From: Sphingobacteriaceae bacterium GW460-11-11-14-LB5
GTDB lineage: Bacteria; Bacteroidota; Bacteroidia; Sphingobacteriales; Sphingobacteriaceae
NCBI GenBank assembly: GCA_002151545.1
Contig: CP021237.1
Coordinates: 4,030,001 to 4,094,000 of the forward strand
Length of the DNA: 64,000 bases
Direction: 5' to 3'
The notes beneath the pieces were generated by a model. The model worked only from the letters and a program-made list of their open reading frames with translations, was not told the DNA's origin and searched no databases. The position numbers and the translations under genes were made by a program. Below, one piece after another: positions 36,784 to 44,157 of this stretch (the first letter of the stretch is position 1; each line of letters starts with the position of its first letter).

Positions 36784-37161
36784 TTAACTAATTTTAACAT
36801 TTGATGTCAGTTTCTTCCATAAAATGTAGGGAATAAACATAATGACCAGCGCAACCAGTGGAGGGATTAAAAGGGATATACCATCGCCAACAAATGCCCG
36901 GGAGGCAAAAGCACCAATAAAATTAATGGCAAAACCAGCGTATGCCCATTCTTTAATGGCTGCGAATTTATTTTGTAAGATGGATGCTGCTCCCAGCAGT
37001 TTTGCAATCCCCACAATGATGAGCAGATACATCGGATAACCGAGGTGTTTAAGCACTTCTTTACCTGCTTCCTGTTGGGTAATTCCTCCAATGCCATCCA
37101 TTATCATCATTAATGCAAAAATAATGGTGGCAATCCAATACCATGTTTTTAGCTTCTTCAT
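36784..37161 (-). CDS. DoxX family membrane protein
   Basis: This 125-residue protein has four membrane helices. The family-like pieces are MIMDGIGGITQQEAGKEVLKHLGYPMYLLIIVGIAKLLGAASIL, followed by KEWAYAGFAINFIGAFASR. Members of this group may act as quinone-linked or small-molecule membrane proteins; no activity can be inferred. It ends a three-gene minus-strand cluster (GyrI-like, VOC, DoxX) with gaps of a few bases, so the three are co-transcribed. Confidence 0.85.
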   Translation of the reverse strand: MKKLKTWYWIATIIFALMMIMDGIGGITQQEAGKEVLKHLGYPMYLLIIVGIAKLLGAASILQNKFAAIKEWAYAGFAINFIGAFASRAFVGDGISLLIPPLVALVIMFIPYILWKKLTSNVKIS

Positions 37162-37163
37162 AT

Positions 37164-37577
37164 TTATCTGTTTTTATCGTAATTAATTAACCAGTTATTC
37201 CCAAAACGATCTGTTAAATCGCCAAAAAGCGCGCCCCAAAATGTTTCCTGCAGCGGATGCGAGGCCTTCCCTCCCGCTGAAAGTTTATGGTAAAAAGAGT
37301 GGGCCTCTTCTTCCGAATTGCAATTCAGCATCATCGAAATCGAATTTCCTTTAATTAATCCACGTTCTTCTACCATATCTGTTGCCATAATTACCAAATC
37401 ATCTTTGGCCAAAACAGCATGTATAATACTCAGCCTCATATTATTGGGCATTTTATCAACAATAGCCGATTCTCCAATGGTTTCGAGGGTCAGTTCTCCC
37501 CCCAAACAATTCTGATAAAAAGTCATTGCTTCCCGGCAGTTGCCATTAAAAGTGAGATATGAATTTATACTTGCCAA
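37164..37577 (-). CDS. VOC/PhnB-like glyoxalase-fold protein
   Basis: This 137-residue protein has two beta-alpha-beta-beta-beta modules as in the PhnB/3-demethylubiquinone-type VOC proteins. YLTFNGNCREAMTFYQNCLGGELTLETIG (about 6-34) and MSMMLNCNSEEEAHSFYHKLSAGGKASHPLQETFWGALFGDLTDRFGNNWLI are typical. There is no reliable metal-ligand set, so it may be a non-catalytic binding protein. It lies 2 bp upstream of the DoxX gene and 6 bp after the GyrI-like gene. Confidence 0.88.
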   Translation of the reverse strand: MASINSYLTFNGNCREAMTFYQNCLGGELTLETIGESAIVDKMPNNMRLSIIHAVLAKDDLVIMATDMVEERGLIKGNSISMMLNCNSEEEAHSFYHKLSAGGKASHPLQETFWGALFGDLTDRFGNNWLINYDKNR

Positions 37578-37583
37578 TTGATT

Positions 37584-37994
37584 TTATTTTTTGATGCCCA
37601 CCATTAAGCGCACATCGGTTTCATTAATATACATTTCGAGGCAATAGCCCTGTGGATCGATGTTGGGTTGATCAAGCAATTTTTCGAAAGTTTTTCCTAT
37701 CTGGCTAACGTCTTTCATAAAATCGACAATCAGCTCACTGATAAAGGTTCCCTTCTTTATTATAAAAGTTTCGACACCAAATTTCTCTGCTTCGCCAGTT
37801 GTTATTTCTTCAACGGCTGCTTTATAAATAACCTCCCGTTTTTCGTTAGGCCTGCTGATCCCAAAGTACCTGCGTTGCTTATCGGGCGGAAACAAGGCAT
37901 GTAGTTTTTGGTGCGCAGCTAAAACCCCGCTGGGGAAAGATTCGGCCGTAATGCACATCACCTTAATATCTTCATTTAAAATATATTCTTCCAT
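37584..37994 (-). CDS. GyrI-like effector-binding protein (putative)
   Basis: The 136-residue protein has alternating strands and helices with RRYFGISRP, VIYKAAVEEI and ETFIIKKGTFISELIVDFMKD. This pattern resembles stand-alone GyrI-like/effector-binding domains often labelled transcriptional regulators, but it has no DNA-binding region. It is the first gene of the cluster with VOC and DoxX and is divergent from a GlxA-type regulator. That arrangement suggests a small-molecule-responsive set. Confidence 0.6.
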   Translation of the reverse strand: MEEYILNEDIKVMCITAESFPSGVLAAHQKLHALFPPDKQRRYFGISRPNEKREVIYKAAVEEITTGEAEKFGVETFIIKKGTFISELIVDFMKDVSQIGKTFEKLLDQPNIDPQGYCLEMYINETDVRLMVGIKK

Positions 37995-38137
37995 AACATG
38001 ATCGGCATTGCCACTTTAAAAATTTAACGGTGAGCGATTAACAACACAAACATACGGGCAGAAATTAAGAAGCTAAATATGTAGAAACGACAATTGCGGG
38101 GGTTGTTTACGACAAATAGCCTCGTTATATTTGAATT

Positions 38138-39124
38138 ATGAAACATGTATCTATCTTAATTCCAGAGACTGCCGTGATTGAAGCCATTGCAGATCCCCGC
38201 TATCTATTTACCGCTGTTAACGAATTTTTACAGGCATCAGGAAAGCTTCCGCTTTTTAAAGTTGAGCTGATAGGCATGACGAAAGAGGTTAGGTTAAATA
38301 ACAGCCTTTTCTCTGTACACGCCGATAAACTGCTGCATGAGGTTGATCATACCGACCTTATTTTTGTACCAGCCATTAGCGGCAATATAGGTTATGCGAT
38401 GGAAGCAAATCAGGATTTATTACCATGGATTATAAAACATCATGCCAGGGGTGCAGAAGTAGCTTCGCTTTGTATGGGTGCATTTTTACTGGCTGCAACG
38501 GGATTATTAGATGGACGGAAATGTTCTACGCATTGGTTGTTTGCCAATCAGTTTAGAGAAATGTTCCCTGAAGTAGAGCTGGTTGATGGCAGCATTATTA
38601 CCGATGCCCAGGGTTTATACTCCAGCGGTGGTGCAAACTCTTACTGGAACTTACTTTTATACCTGGTGGAGAAACATACCGATAGAGATACCGCCATTTT
38701 AGCGGCAAAATACTTCGCCATTGATATCGATCGCGAGAGCCAACTGGCTTTTATGATGTTTCAGGGACAAAAAGGACATGAAGATGCGAAGATTAAAAAA
38801 GCGCAGGAATTTATTGACGGCAATTATCAAGACCGGATTACAGTAGATCAACTGGCCGATATGCTGGCATTGGGAAGAAGAAGTTTCGAGCGGAGATTTA
38901 AAAGTGCGACCAAAAATACCGTGATCGAGTATATTCAGAGGGTTAAAATTGAAGCGGCCAAACGAAGTTTCGAATCGAGCAGAAAAAATATAACTGAGGT
39001 GATGTTTGATGTAGGTTATACCGATACAAAATCGTTTAGGGATGTTTTCAAAAAAATTACCGGTTTAACCCCCATTGAGTACCGGAACAAATACCACAAA
39101 GCTATACCTGTTTTACAGGTTTAA
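38138..39124 (+). CDS. GlxA-family AraC-type transcriptional regulator
   Basis: This 328-residue protein has an N-terminal DJ-1/PfpI-like domain (about 1-190). That domain contains DLIFVPAISG and the cysteine elbow ASLCMGAFLLAATGLLDG. A C-terminal AraC double helix-turn-helix follows (about 225-320: DRITVDQLADMLALGRRSFERRFKS and VMFDVGYTDTKSFRDVFKKITGLTPIEYR). Such proteins usually sense small molecules and activate nearby genes. The GyrI-like/VOC/DoxX cluster starts divergently 143 bp away and is the most likely target (inference). Confidence 0.92.
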   Translation: MKHVSILIPETAVIEAIADPRYLFTAVNEFLQASGKLPLFKVELIGMTKEVRLNNSLFSVHADKLLHEVDHTDLIFVPAISGNIGYAMEANQDLLPWIIKHHARGAEVASLCMGAFLLAATGLLDGRKCSTHWLFANQFREMFPEVELVDGSIITDAQGLYSSGGANSYWNLLLYLVEKHTDRDTAILAAKYFAIDIDRESQLAFMMFQGQKGHEDAKIKKAQEFIDGNYQDRITVDQLADMLALGRRSFERRFKSATKNTVIEYIQRVKIEAAKRSFESSRKNITEVMFDVGYTDTKSFRDVFKKITGLTPIEYRNKYHKAIPVLQV

Positions 39125-39177
39125 TAGCACTTGTAGAAAAAAAATAAAAAAAATTAAGCTGCACACAATATATTCTA

Positions 39178-39257
39178 TTTACAGCGTTTATGTATGTGAG
39201 AGCGTTAATTTAGATGACGGGGATACTGCCTTAGGGTGGAATCCCCGTTTCTTTTTT
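39178..39257 (+). ncRNA. Diverged fifth copy of the hairpin-ending element (candidate small RNA)
   Basis: TTTACAGCGTTTATGTATGT and the following GAGAGCGTTAATTTAGATGA are nearly identical to the array at 41.2-42.1 kb. The hairpin has ACGGGGAT...ATCCCCGT where the array has ATGGGGAT...ATCCCCAT. That is a compensatory T-A to C-G change, so the pairing is conserved. A T-tract follows. The sequence outside this 80-nt core differs from the array, which defines the conserved unit. Confidence 0.55.
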
Positions 39258-39342
39258 AGCAGTGGTCAAAGTGTATGGAGCAGAGCCCATATCGATCAAG
39301 CTCCAGGCTTCGTCCCCTCTGCCAATATTTATCCTCTGGAGT

Positions 39343-39420
39343 CGTCACCCTGTCCCGATTGTAACATCGGGATCAAGGTCAATCATATCTGAAAGATGCT
39401 GAAATAAATTCAGCATGACG
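39343..39420. repeat. Palindromic intergenic repeat (CGTCACCCTG type)
   Basis: The element starts CGTCACCCTGTCCCGATTGT, which forms a CCCGAT...ATCGGG hairpin. It ends in GCTGAAATAAATTCAGCATGACG, the same right end as the elements at 20268 and 29639. Confidence 0.8.
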
Positions 39421-39492
39421 ATCACAAGGAAGTAAAGGAACTAAATAATCGAACTCAAATGATTAAGCAATTGCACTTCAATTATTTCAAAT

Positions 39493-39527
39493 AAAAAAAG
39501 GGGCATTGTTAAAAAATGTCCCTTTTT
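39493..39527 (-). terminator. Rho-independent terminator of the LiaF-TM-like gene
   Basis: AAAAAGGGGCATT and AATGTCCCTTTTT pair with one G-T. It is A-flanked on the left, giving a U-tract on the minus transcript, and lies about 26 bp downstream of the stop. Confidence 0.85.
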
Positions 39528-39552
39528 AAGATATATGATGGAGTTAAGAATT

Positions 39553-39942
39553 TTAGCTTTCTTTATCAGTAAAATCAGCTGGTTTCTTTTCAAAATACTG
39601 ATCGAAGTTTTGCACTTTTTTAGGTTTTAGAATTACGTACAGTCCTAATCCGATTAATACTAAAGCAGTGCTGATTCGTGAAAGGTCGAAATCAAAGATG
39701 GTTATCGCTTTAAGGGTAAATAAACCACCTATTATCGTTAAGGCTAACCAGCTACTACCCTGGAAGTTTTTACGGTAACCCATCCACAAACCAATACCTA
39801 ACATAATGGTATGCCATTTCAATATCCAATGTGGAACATCTATTCCAGAGTTTCTTAACAAGAACACTGAACCGATTACGATGATTAAAACACCTAAACC
39901 AAATTGTTTATCTGCGTGATTTTTTTTGATTAAATTTTCCAT
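39553..39942 (-). CDS. LiaF-TM/DUF5668-like membrane protein
   Basis: This 129-residue protein has about four membrane helices. FGLGVLIIVIGSVFLLRNSGIDVPHWILKWHTIMLGIGLWMGYRKNF is the pattern of the LiaF transmembrane domain (DUF5668). No soluble LiaF C-terminal domain is present. The function is unknown; similar proteins sit with envelope-stress genes. It stands alone with its own terminator. Confidence 0.8.
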   Translation of the reverse strand: MENLIKKNHADKQFGLGVLIIVIGSVFLLRNSGIDVPHWILKWHTIMLGIGLWMGYRKNFQGSSWLALTIIGGLFTLKAITIFDFDLSRISTALVLIGLGLYVILKPKKVQNFDQYFEKKPADFTDKES

Positions 39943-40097
39943 GACCGTTTGTTTTTATGATTCAAATGTATCACGAATACCAACGCTGGAGAATGGCTTT
40001 TCCCTTAGTTGGGATGTTTTATCGGTAAGTGAAATAAAACTGTCGGTAAAAAATTTATAGGAATATAAGAGCATATGAAATTGTCGGTGAAATTGTT

Positions 40098-40473
40098 GAT
40101 TAGTCAACAGTCCGGAGTCGGGAGTCCGAAGTCCGAAGTCGATTAATCAATTAACCATAACAATGAACCGCAAAGATTGCTTCGCAAGATGCAAATCCCA
40201 GCCCTTCAGTTCGCAATGACGTATAGGGATTATGAGCTAATCACAAATAAACCAATGACTAATGAACCAATTATCATTCAAAAAGATTAATCAACAGTCG
40301 GGAGTCCGGAGTCCGAAGTCGATTAATCAATTACCCATAACAATGAACCGTAGAGATTGCTTCACACGACGCAATCCCAGCCCTTCAGTTCGCAATGAAT
40401 ATAGGGATATGAGCTAATAACAAATAAACCAATGACTCATGAACCAGTGAACCAATTATCATTCAAAAATGAT
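40098..40473. repeat. Tandem duplication (about 187 bp, two copies) at the 3' end of rpiA
   Basis: Copy A (40098-40284) and copy B (40285-40473) share GATTARTCAACAGT..., GTCCGGAGTCCGAAGTC units and GATTAATCAATTA. They also share a CAATGAACCG...TTCGCAATGA piece, ending with CCAATTATCATTCAAAAA. The end of copy B is the real 3' end of rpiA. Copy A therefore carries a stray duplicate of the last few rpiA codons. Confidence 0.8.
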
Positions 40474-41148
40474 AATATCTGTCCCCTCGCTCATGATTAC
40501 TTTTGAAGTGATGTTAATGAACAAGCCGTGAGCTAATAATCCGTTAATCTGATTGAGATCAGCAGCTAGTTTTGCAGGATCATCAATAAGACCGAAATCA
40601 GCATCAATAATCAGGTTTCCATTGTCGGTAATAAATGTTTTGCCTTCTACTAACCTTAATATCCCCTTTCCTCCGAGCGCATTAATCTGATCGGACACAT
40701 ATTGATAAGCCAAAGGTATCACTTCGACAGGAACCGTAAAAGCACCCAATTTTTTAACTTTCTTAGAAGCATCAGTAATGATGATGGCATTTTTACTAAC
40801 AGAAGCTATAATTTTTTCCCTGAATAATGCCCCACCTCCGCCTTTAATCAGATCGAGCGACTCCGTGAATTCGTCGGCTCCATCAATGCTGATGTCAATT
40901 TTACTTAAACGCCCAAGATCAAGAATTTCGATACCCAAAGATTTTGCGAGTTCTTCTGTTCGGATGGAACTGGCAGCTGCCTTTATCTTCAGTCCGTCTT
41001 TTACAAGTTTGCCCAATTCCTTAATGGCAAAGGCTGTGGTAGATCCGGTCCCCAGTCCTACTACATCACCATCTTTAACAAATTTTACTGCAGCCAGGGC
41101 AGCCGCCAGTTTCTCTGCATCTTGTTGGGTTTTATTTGTAGTAGCCAT
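40459..41148 (-). CDS. rpiA: Ribose-5-phosphate isomerase A
   Basis: The enzyme interconverts ribose 5-phosphate and ribulose 5-phosphate in the pentose phosphate pathway. I choose ATG 41148 (MATTNKTQQDAEKLAAALAA, 229 residues), near the usual 219-230. The in-frame ATG at 41178 adds only a hydrophobic decapeptide. VGLGTGSTTAFAIKELG is the phosphate-binding loop. DGADEFTESLDLIKGGGGALFREKII holds the catalytic aspartates, lysine and glutamate. DASKKVKKLGAFTVPVEV and GTFITDNGN-like VEGKTFITDNGNLIIDADF complete the fold. The gene is flanked by tandem duplications on both sides. Confidence 0.95.
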   Translation of the reverse strand: MATTNKTQQDAEKLAAALAAVKFVKDGDVVGLGTGSTTAFAIKELGKLVKDGLKIKAAASSIRTEELAKSLGIEILDLGRLSKIDISIDGADEFTESLDLIKGGGGALFREKIIASVSKNAIIITDASKKVKKLGAFTVPVEVIPLAYQYVSDQINALGGKGILRLVEGKTFITDNGNLIIDADFGLIDDPAKLAADLNQINGLLAHGLFINITSKVIMSEGTDIIIFE

Positions 41149-41220
41149 AAGGTAAAAATAGGTTTTAATGATAAACATCCCAAAAACGAAAAAAAAATTT
41201 ACAGCTGATGCAATAAATCG

Positions 41221-41299
41221 TTTTTACAGCGTTTATGTATATGAGAGCGTTAATTTAGATGATGGGGATTCTGCAATAGTGGAATCCCCATTTCTTTTT
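41221..41299 (+). ncRNA. Hairpin-ending element, array copy 1 (candidate small RNA)
   Basis: TTTTTACAGCGTTTATGTAT leads into GAGAGCGTTAATTTAGATG. A perfect 10-bp stem ATGGGGATTC/GAATCCCCAT with a 10-nt loop and TTTCTTTTT follow. The layout is that of a short transcript ending at a rho-independent terminator on the plus strand. No expression evidence is available. Confidence 0.5.
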
Positions 41300-41495
41300 C
41301 CCATACATTATATCATCCTGAGCGGAGTCGAAGGATCTTTTCATTAATAGACCCTGAAATAAATTAAGGGTGACGGGCTAACTTGAAGATTTCTCCATTT
41401 CGCTATGCTTCAGTCGAAATGACGAAGACCCGCAACAGCTGAACTACCCTACACAAATCAAAGCGAAAAAAATTTACAGCCAAGACAATAAATCG

Positions 41496-41575
41496 TTTTT
41501 ACAGCGTTTATGTATATGAGAGCGTTAATTTAGATGATGGGGATTCTGCAATAGTGTAATCCCCATTTCTTTTTT
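41496..41575 (+). ncRNA. Hairpin-ending element, array copy 2 (candidate small RNA)
   Basis: This copy matches copy 1, except that the loop-closing base pair is lost (GTGTAATCCCC instead of GTGGAATCCCC). The stem is therefore 9 bp. The T-tract is intact. Confidence 0.5.
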
Positions 41576-41771
41576 CCCATACATTATGTCATCCTGAGCG
41601 GAGTCGAAGGATCTTTTCATTAATAGACCCTGAAATAAATTCAGGGTGACGGGCTAACTTGTAGATTTCTCCATTTCGCTACGCTTCAGTCGAAATGACG
41701 AAGCCCCGCAACAGCTGAACTACCCTACACAAATCAAAGTGAAAAAATTTCAATCACAATACAATAAATCG

Positions 41772-41851
41772 TTTTTATAGCGTTTATGTATATGAGAGCG
41801 TTAATTTAGATGATGGGGATTCTGCAATAGTGGAATCCCCATTTCTTTTTT
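41772..41851 (+). ncRNA. Hairpin-ending element, array copy 3 (candidate small RNA)
   Basis: This copy has the full 10-bp stem and T-tract, with TATAGCG in place of TACAGCG in the leader. Confidence 0.5.
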
Positions 41852-42048
41852 CCCATACATTATGTCATCCTGAGCGGAGTCGAAGGATCTTTTCATTTAA
41901 TAGACCCTGAAATAAATTCAGGGTGACGGGCTAACTTGAAGATTTCTCCATTTCGCTACGCTTCAGTCGAAATGACGAAGCCCGCAACAGCTGAACTACC
42001 CTTACACAAATCAAAGCGAAAAAATTTCAATCACAATACAATAAATCG

Positions 42049-42130
42049 TTTTTATAGCGTTTATGTATATGAGAGCGTTAATTTAGATGATGGGGATTCT
42101 GCAATAGTGGAATCCCCATTCTTTTTTTTT
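42049..42130 (+). ncRNA. Hairpin-ending element, array copy 4 (candidate small RNA)
   Basis: This is the last copy, with TATAGCG as in copy 3, a full 10-bp stem and the longest T-tract (TTCTTTTTTTTT). The rest of the 276-bp unit is missing after it. Confidence 0.5.
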
Positions 42131-42141
42131 GTAAAACAAAA

Positions 42142-42167
42142 AACGGCTGGTATTTCTACCAACCGTT
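42142..42167 (-). terminator. Rho-independent terminator of the dehydrogenase/cytochrome gene
   Basis: AACGGCTGGT and ACCAACCGTT form a stem with one mismatch around a six-base loop. A-residues on the left give a U-tract on the minus transcript. It lies about 20 bp after the stop. Confidence 0.8.
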
Positions 42168-42187
42168 CCATAACAATTAAACTATCT

Positions 42188-44152
42188 TTATTTATTCAAG
42201 GAATTTATCCAGCCTGCAATTTTTAAAGCTTCTGCTTTCGTAACCTGCGGCATTGGAGGCATTTCTGTTGAGTAACCCGGCCAGTTTTGAGGCTGTGGGT
42301 TGTGGATCAACTGAAATATTTTCTCCGCTGAATATTTACGCTTTGCAATTTCTACGAATGGCGGGCCAATTTGTCTTTTAGTTTGATTATGGCAAGCCAG
42401 GCAGGTATTTTTAGTTAACAAACCTTCAACTTCTTTAAAGGTAGGTGCCTTAGCTGTAGCAGCAGGCTTAGCCGGAGTAGTTGTTCCTTTTGCTTCAGGC
42501 GTTTTGCCAGTTGCTTTTGGGGCAGCAGTTTTCTTAGCAGGAACATTTACCGGTGCCGCTGAGTTTTTGGTACTCACTTCGCTGGCAGAAAGTTTATTTC
42601 CGTCAGGAATCTGGTTTAGGGTGTAATAAGCTACCGGATGCACTAAAGAATAAAAACCATCCTGCGATCTTAAACCATCTAATGTTAAGGTATGGATGTA
42701 ATATTGACGAAGGTTTTGTACAATAATCCTGGCTTTTAAACCATCTGCCGAAACTTTAACCCCGGAGATTTTTAATTTCTCCGTATTTACAGGAGGTGAA
42801 CCATACACCGGGTGATATTTGTAAATGAAGCTCTCTGCATCATACGAAGCTAAATCCTCAGCCGATTTACGGTCTACAGGCATGGTAAATTCCACTTCAA
42901 AACCATCAGGCATTGCCCTAACGGCTTTCATTTCGAAAGGGGTTTTATTGTTATACACCAATCTTTCTAAACCTTCGTTGGCATCACCTGCCGATCCCCA
43001 ACCACGGTTGGTTTCTCCAACAAATAATGAACCATCAGTACCCCATTCTAACCTCAATACGCCAGAACGGAAACCTTTACGGAAAAGGAAGGCTGCACCT
43101 TGTTCTTCACCTTTAACCGTTTCCATAAAAATCCTCGAAATGATACTCATTCCCTGATCGCCAACTAAAATCTGACCAGCAAAAGGCCCAAATGTGTTTG
43201 CAGGAATTTTAACAGGTTCTGCAGAAGAGATTCCTAAAATACCATAAGGTAACCAAACCGATGGCAAACGTAATTCAGGGAATACTTTCTTCATGTCGAA
43301 TAAAGTTTTAAACGTTTCGTTTACCCTATTCTCTGGTTTGATGTATCTTCCTTGTTCGTTTTTCGTTCTACGCTCATCTATTTGTGAGTAAAAGAAATCT
43401 GATTGCAGTTTAACCGGAGAGTTTGGCAAGTTGGTCCATCTTAAACTGGCAGGATGGCCCATAAAATCGCCTTTGTTTACTTTCCATAAACCACCTGAAC
43501 CTACCCAGTCGCCCTGGTTTTCGGTATAATAGAACTGGCCATCAATACTGCCAATCCCTGCCGGCGAACGGAAACCCGCAGCATAAGGACTCATTTTACC
43601 ATCTTCGGTAATATTCATAGCCCAGCCACGCATTGGTACACGGCTTTCGGCACGCCACCATTCCTCATCACCAAAGGCCACATTTGCGGTAACCATAAAT
43701 GTACCATCGGGCATTAACTTCGGACCGAAACTATATTCGTGGTAATGTCCGCTTAACGGCCATGCATAAATGGTTTCGTATACATCGGCTTTGCCATCCT
43801 GATCTTTATCAACCAGTTTGGTCAACTCACCACGTTGCGCTACGTAGATCGCACCATTTTTATAGGCAATGCCTAAAATTTCGTGCAGGCCATAGGCAAA
43901 CCTGCGCCAGTACGGCTTGGCACTGGTTGGATTTTCAACAATATATACTTCTCCCCTACGGGTAGAAATGCCCAAATCGCCATTTGGCAAGGTAATTAAA
44001 CCACCAACTTCTAAAATAGGGCCTTCGGGTACGCGTACTTTATTTATTTTGAAAAAATCTTCTTCTTTCGGTGTTTCTTGTGCAAAAACTGTAGTAAAGC
44101 TAAAACTTAATGCCAGTATTGCTAATTTTTTAAATGTATTTCTCATTGTCAT
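42188..44152 (-). CDS. PVC-type sugar dehydrogenase-like beta-propeller with C-terminal cytochrome c
   Basis: This 654-residue protein has a signal peptide (LAILALSFSFTTVFAQ). Residues about 40-410 form an NHL/PQQ-dehydrogenase-like propeller (EVGGLITLPNGDLGISTRRGEVY, DQDGKADVYE, GFRSPAGIG, GETNRGWGS). Another beta domain follows, then a long Ala/Pro/Lys/Thr linker (about 525-570). The protein ends in a cytochrome c with heme motif CLACH (584-588) and a methionine-rich EMPPMP axial-ligand region near 631-634. It is probably a periplasmic oxidoreductase passing electrons to heme. It follows the 3-keto-disaccharide-hydrolase-like gene by 6 bp. Confidence 0.8.
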   Translation of the reverse strand: MTMRNTFKKLAILALSFSFTTVFAQETPKEEDFFKINKVRVPEGPILEVGGLITLPNGDLGISTRRGEVYIVENPTSAKPYWRRFAYGLHEILGIAYKNGAIYVAQRGELTKLVDKDQDGKADVYETIYAWPLSGHYHEYSFGPKLMPDGTFMVTANVAFGDEEWWRAESRVPMRGWAMNITEDGKMSPYAAGFRSPAGIGSIDGQFYYTENQGDWVGSGGLWKVNKGDFMGHPASLRWTNLPNSPVKLQSDFFYSQIDERRTKNEQGRYIKPENRVNETFKTLFDMKKVFPELRLPSVWLPYGILGISSAEPVKIPANTFGPFAGQILVGDQGMSIISRIFMETVKGEEQGAAFLFRKGFRSGVLRLEWGTDGSLFVGETNRGWGSAGDANEGLERLVYNNKTPFEMKAVRAMPDGFEVEFTMPVDRKSAEDLASYDAESFIYKYHPVYGSPPVNTEKLKISGVKVSADGLKARIIVQNLRQYYIHTLTLDGLRSQDGFYSLVHPVAYYTLNQIPDGNKLSASEVSTKNSAAPVNVPAKKTAAPKATGKTPEAKGTTTPAKPAATAKAPTFKEVEGLLTKNTCLACHNQTKRQIGPPFVEIAKRKYSAEKIFQLIHNPQPQNWPGYSTEMPPMPQVTKAEALKIAGWINSLNK

Positions 44153-44157
44153 TCCAA

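Larger units (their letters stand above)
39125..39552. other. Intergenic region with hairpin element, palindromic repeat and terminator
   Basis: No gene is supported. A 105-codon open frame across it is a product of repeat sequence. It holds the diverged copy of the tandem-array element (39178-39257), the palindromic repeat 39343-39420, and the terminator 39493-39527. Confidence 0.6.
41190..42130 (+). repeat. Tandem array of three and a half 276-bp units
   Basis: Units start near 41190, 41465, 41739 and 42016; the last is truncated after its hairpin. The GAGAGCG landmark recurs at 41243, 41518, 41794 and 42071 (275, 276 and 277 bp apart). Each full unit contains, in order, an A-run, the 80-nt hairpin element, a TCATCCTGAGCGGAGTCGAA piece, a CCCTGAAATAAATTCAGGG hairpin and a CCATTTCGCTACGCTTCAGT...GAAATGACG piece. 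Units differ at only a few bases, so the array is recent. Confidence 0.9.

Noticed and set aside
39075..39392. 105-codon open frame with a VNLDDGD peptide also seen in a frame at 41936-42226
   Set aside because: The shared peptide comes from the repeated hairpin element. The frame overlaps the regulator 3' end and runs into another repeat, and the element varies like an RNA, not like a protein.
40098..40473. tRNA or small RNA gene in the rpiA 3' repeats
   Set aside because: No cloverleaf or T-loop sequence; the content is simple GTCCGAAGTC-type units and direct repeats.
41190..42130. CRISPR array as explanation of the evenly spaced repeats
   Set aside because: The units are 276 bp and repeat over their whole length without unique spacers, and no cas genes are present.
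41190..42130. Insertion sequence as explanation of the array
   Set aside because: No transposase frame, no target-site duplication and no distinct terminal inverted repeats are visible. A hairpin-end relic remains possible.
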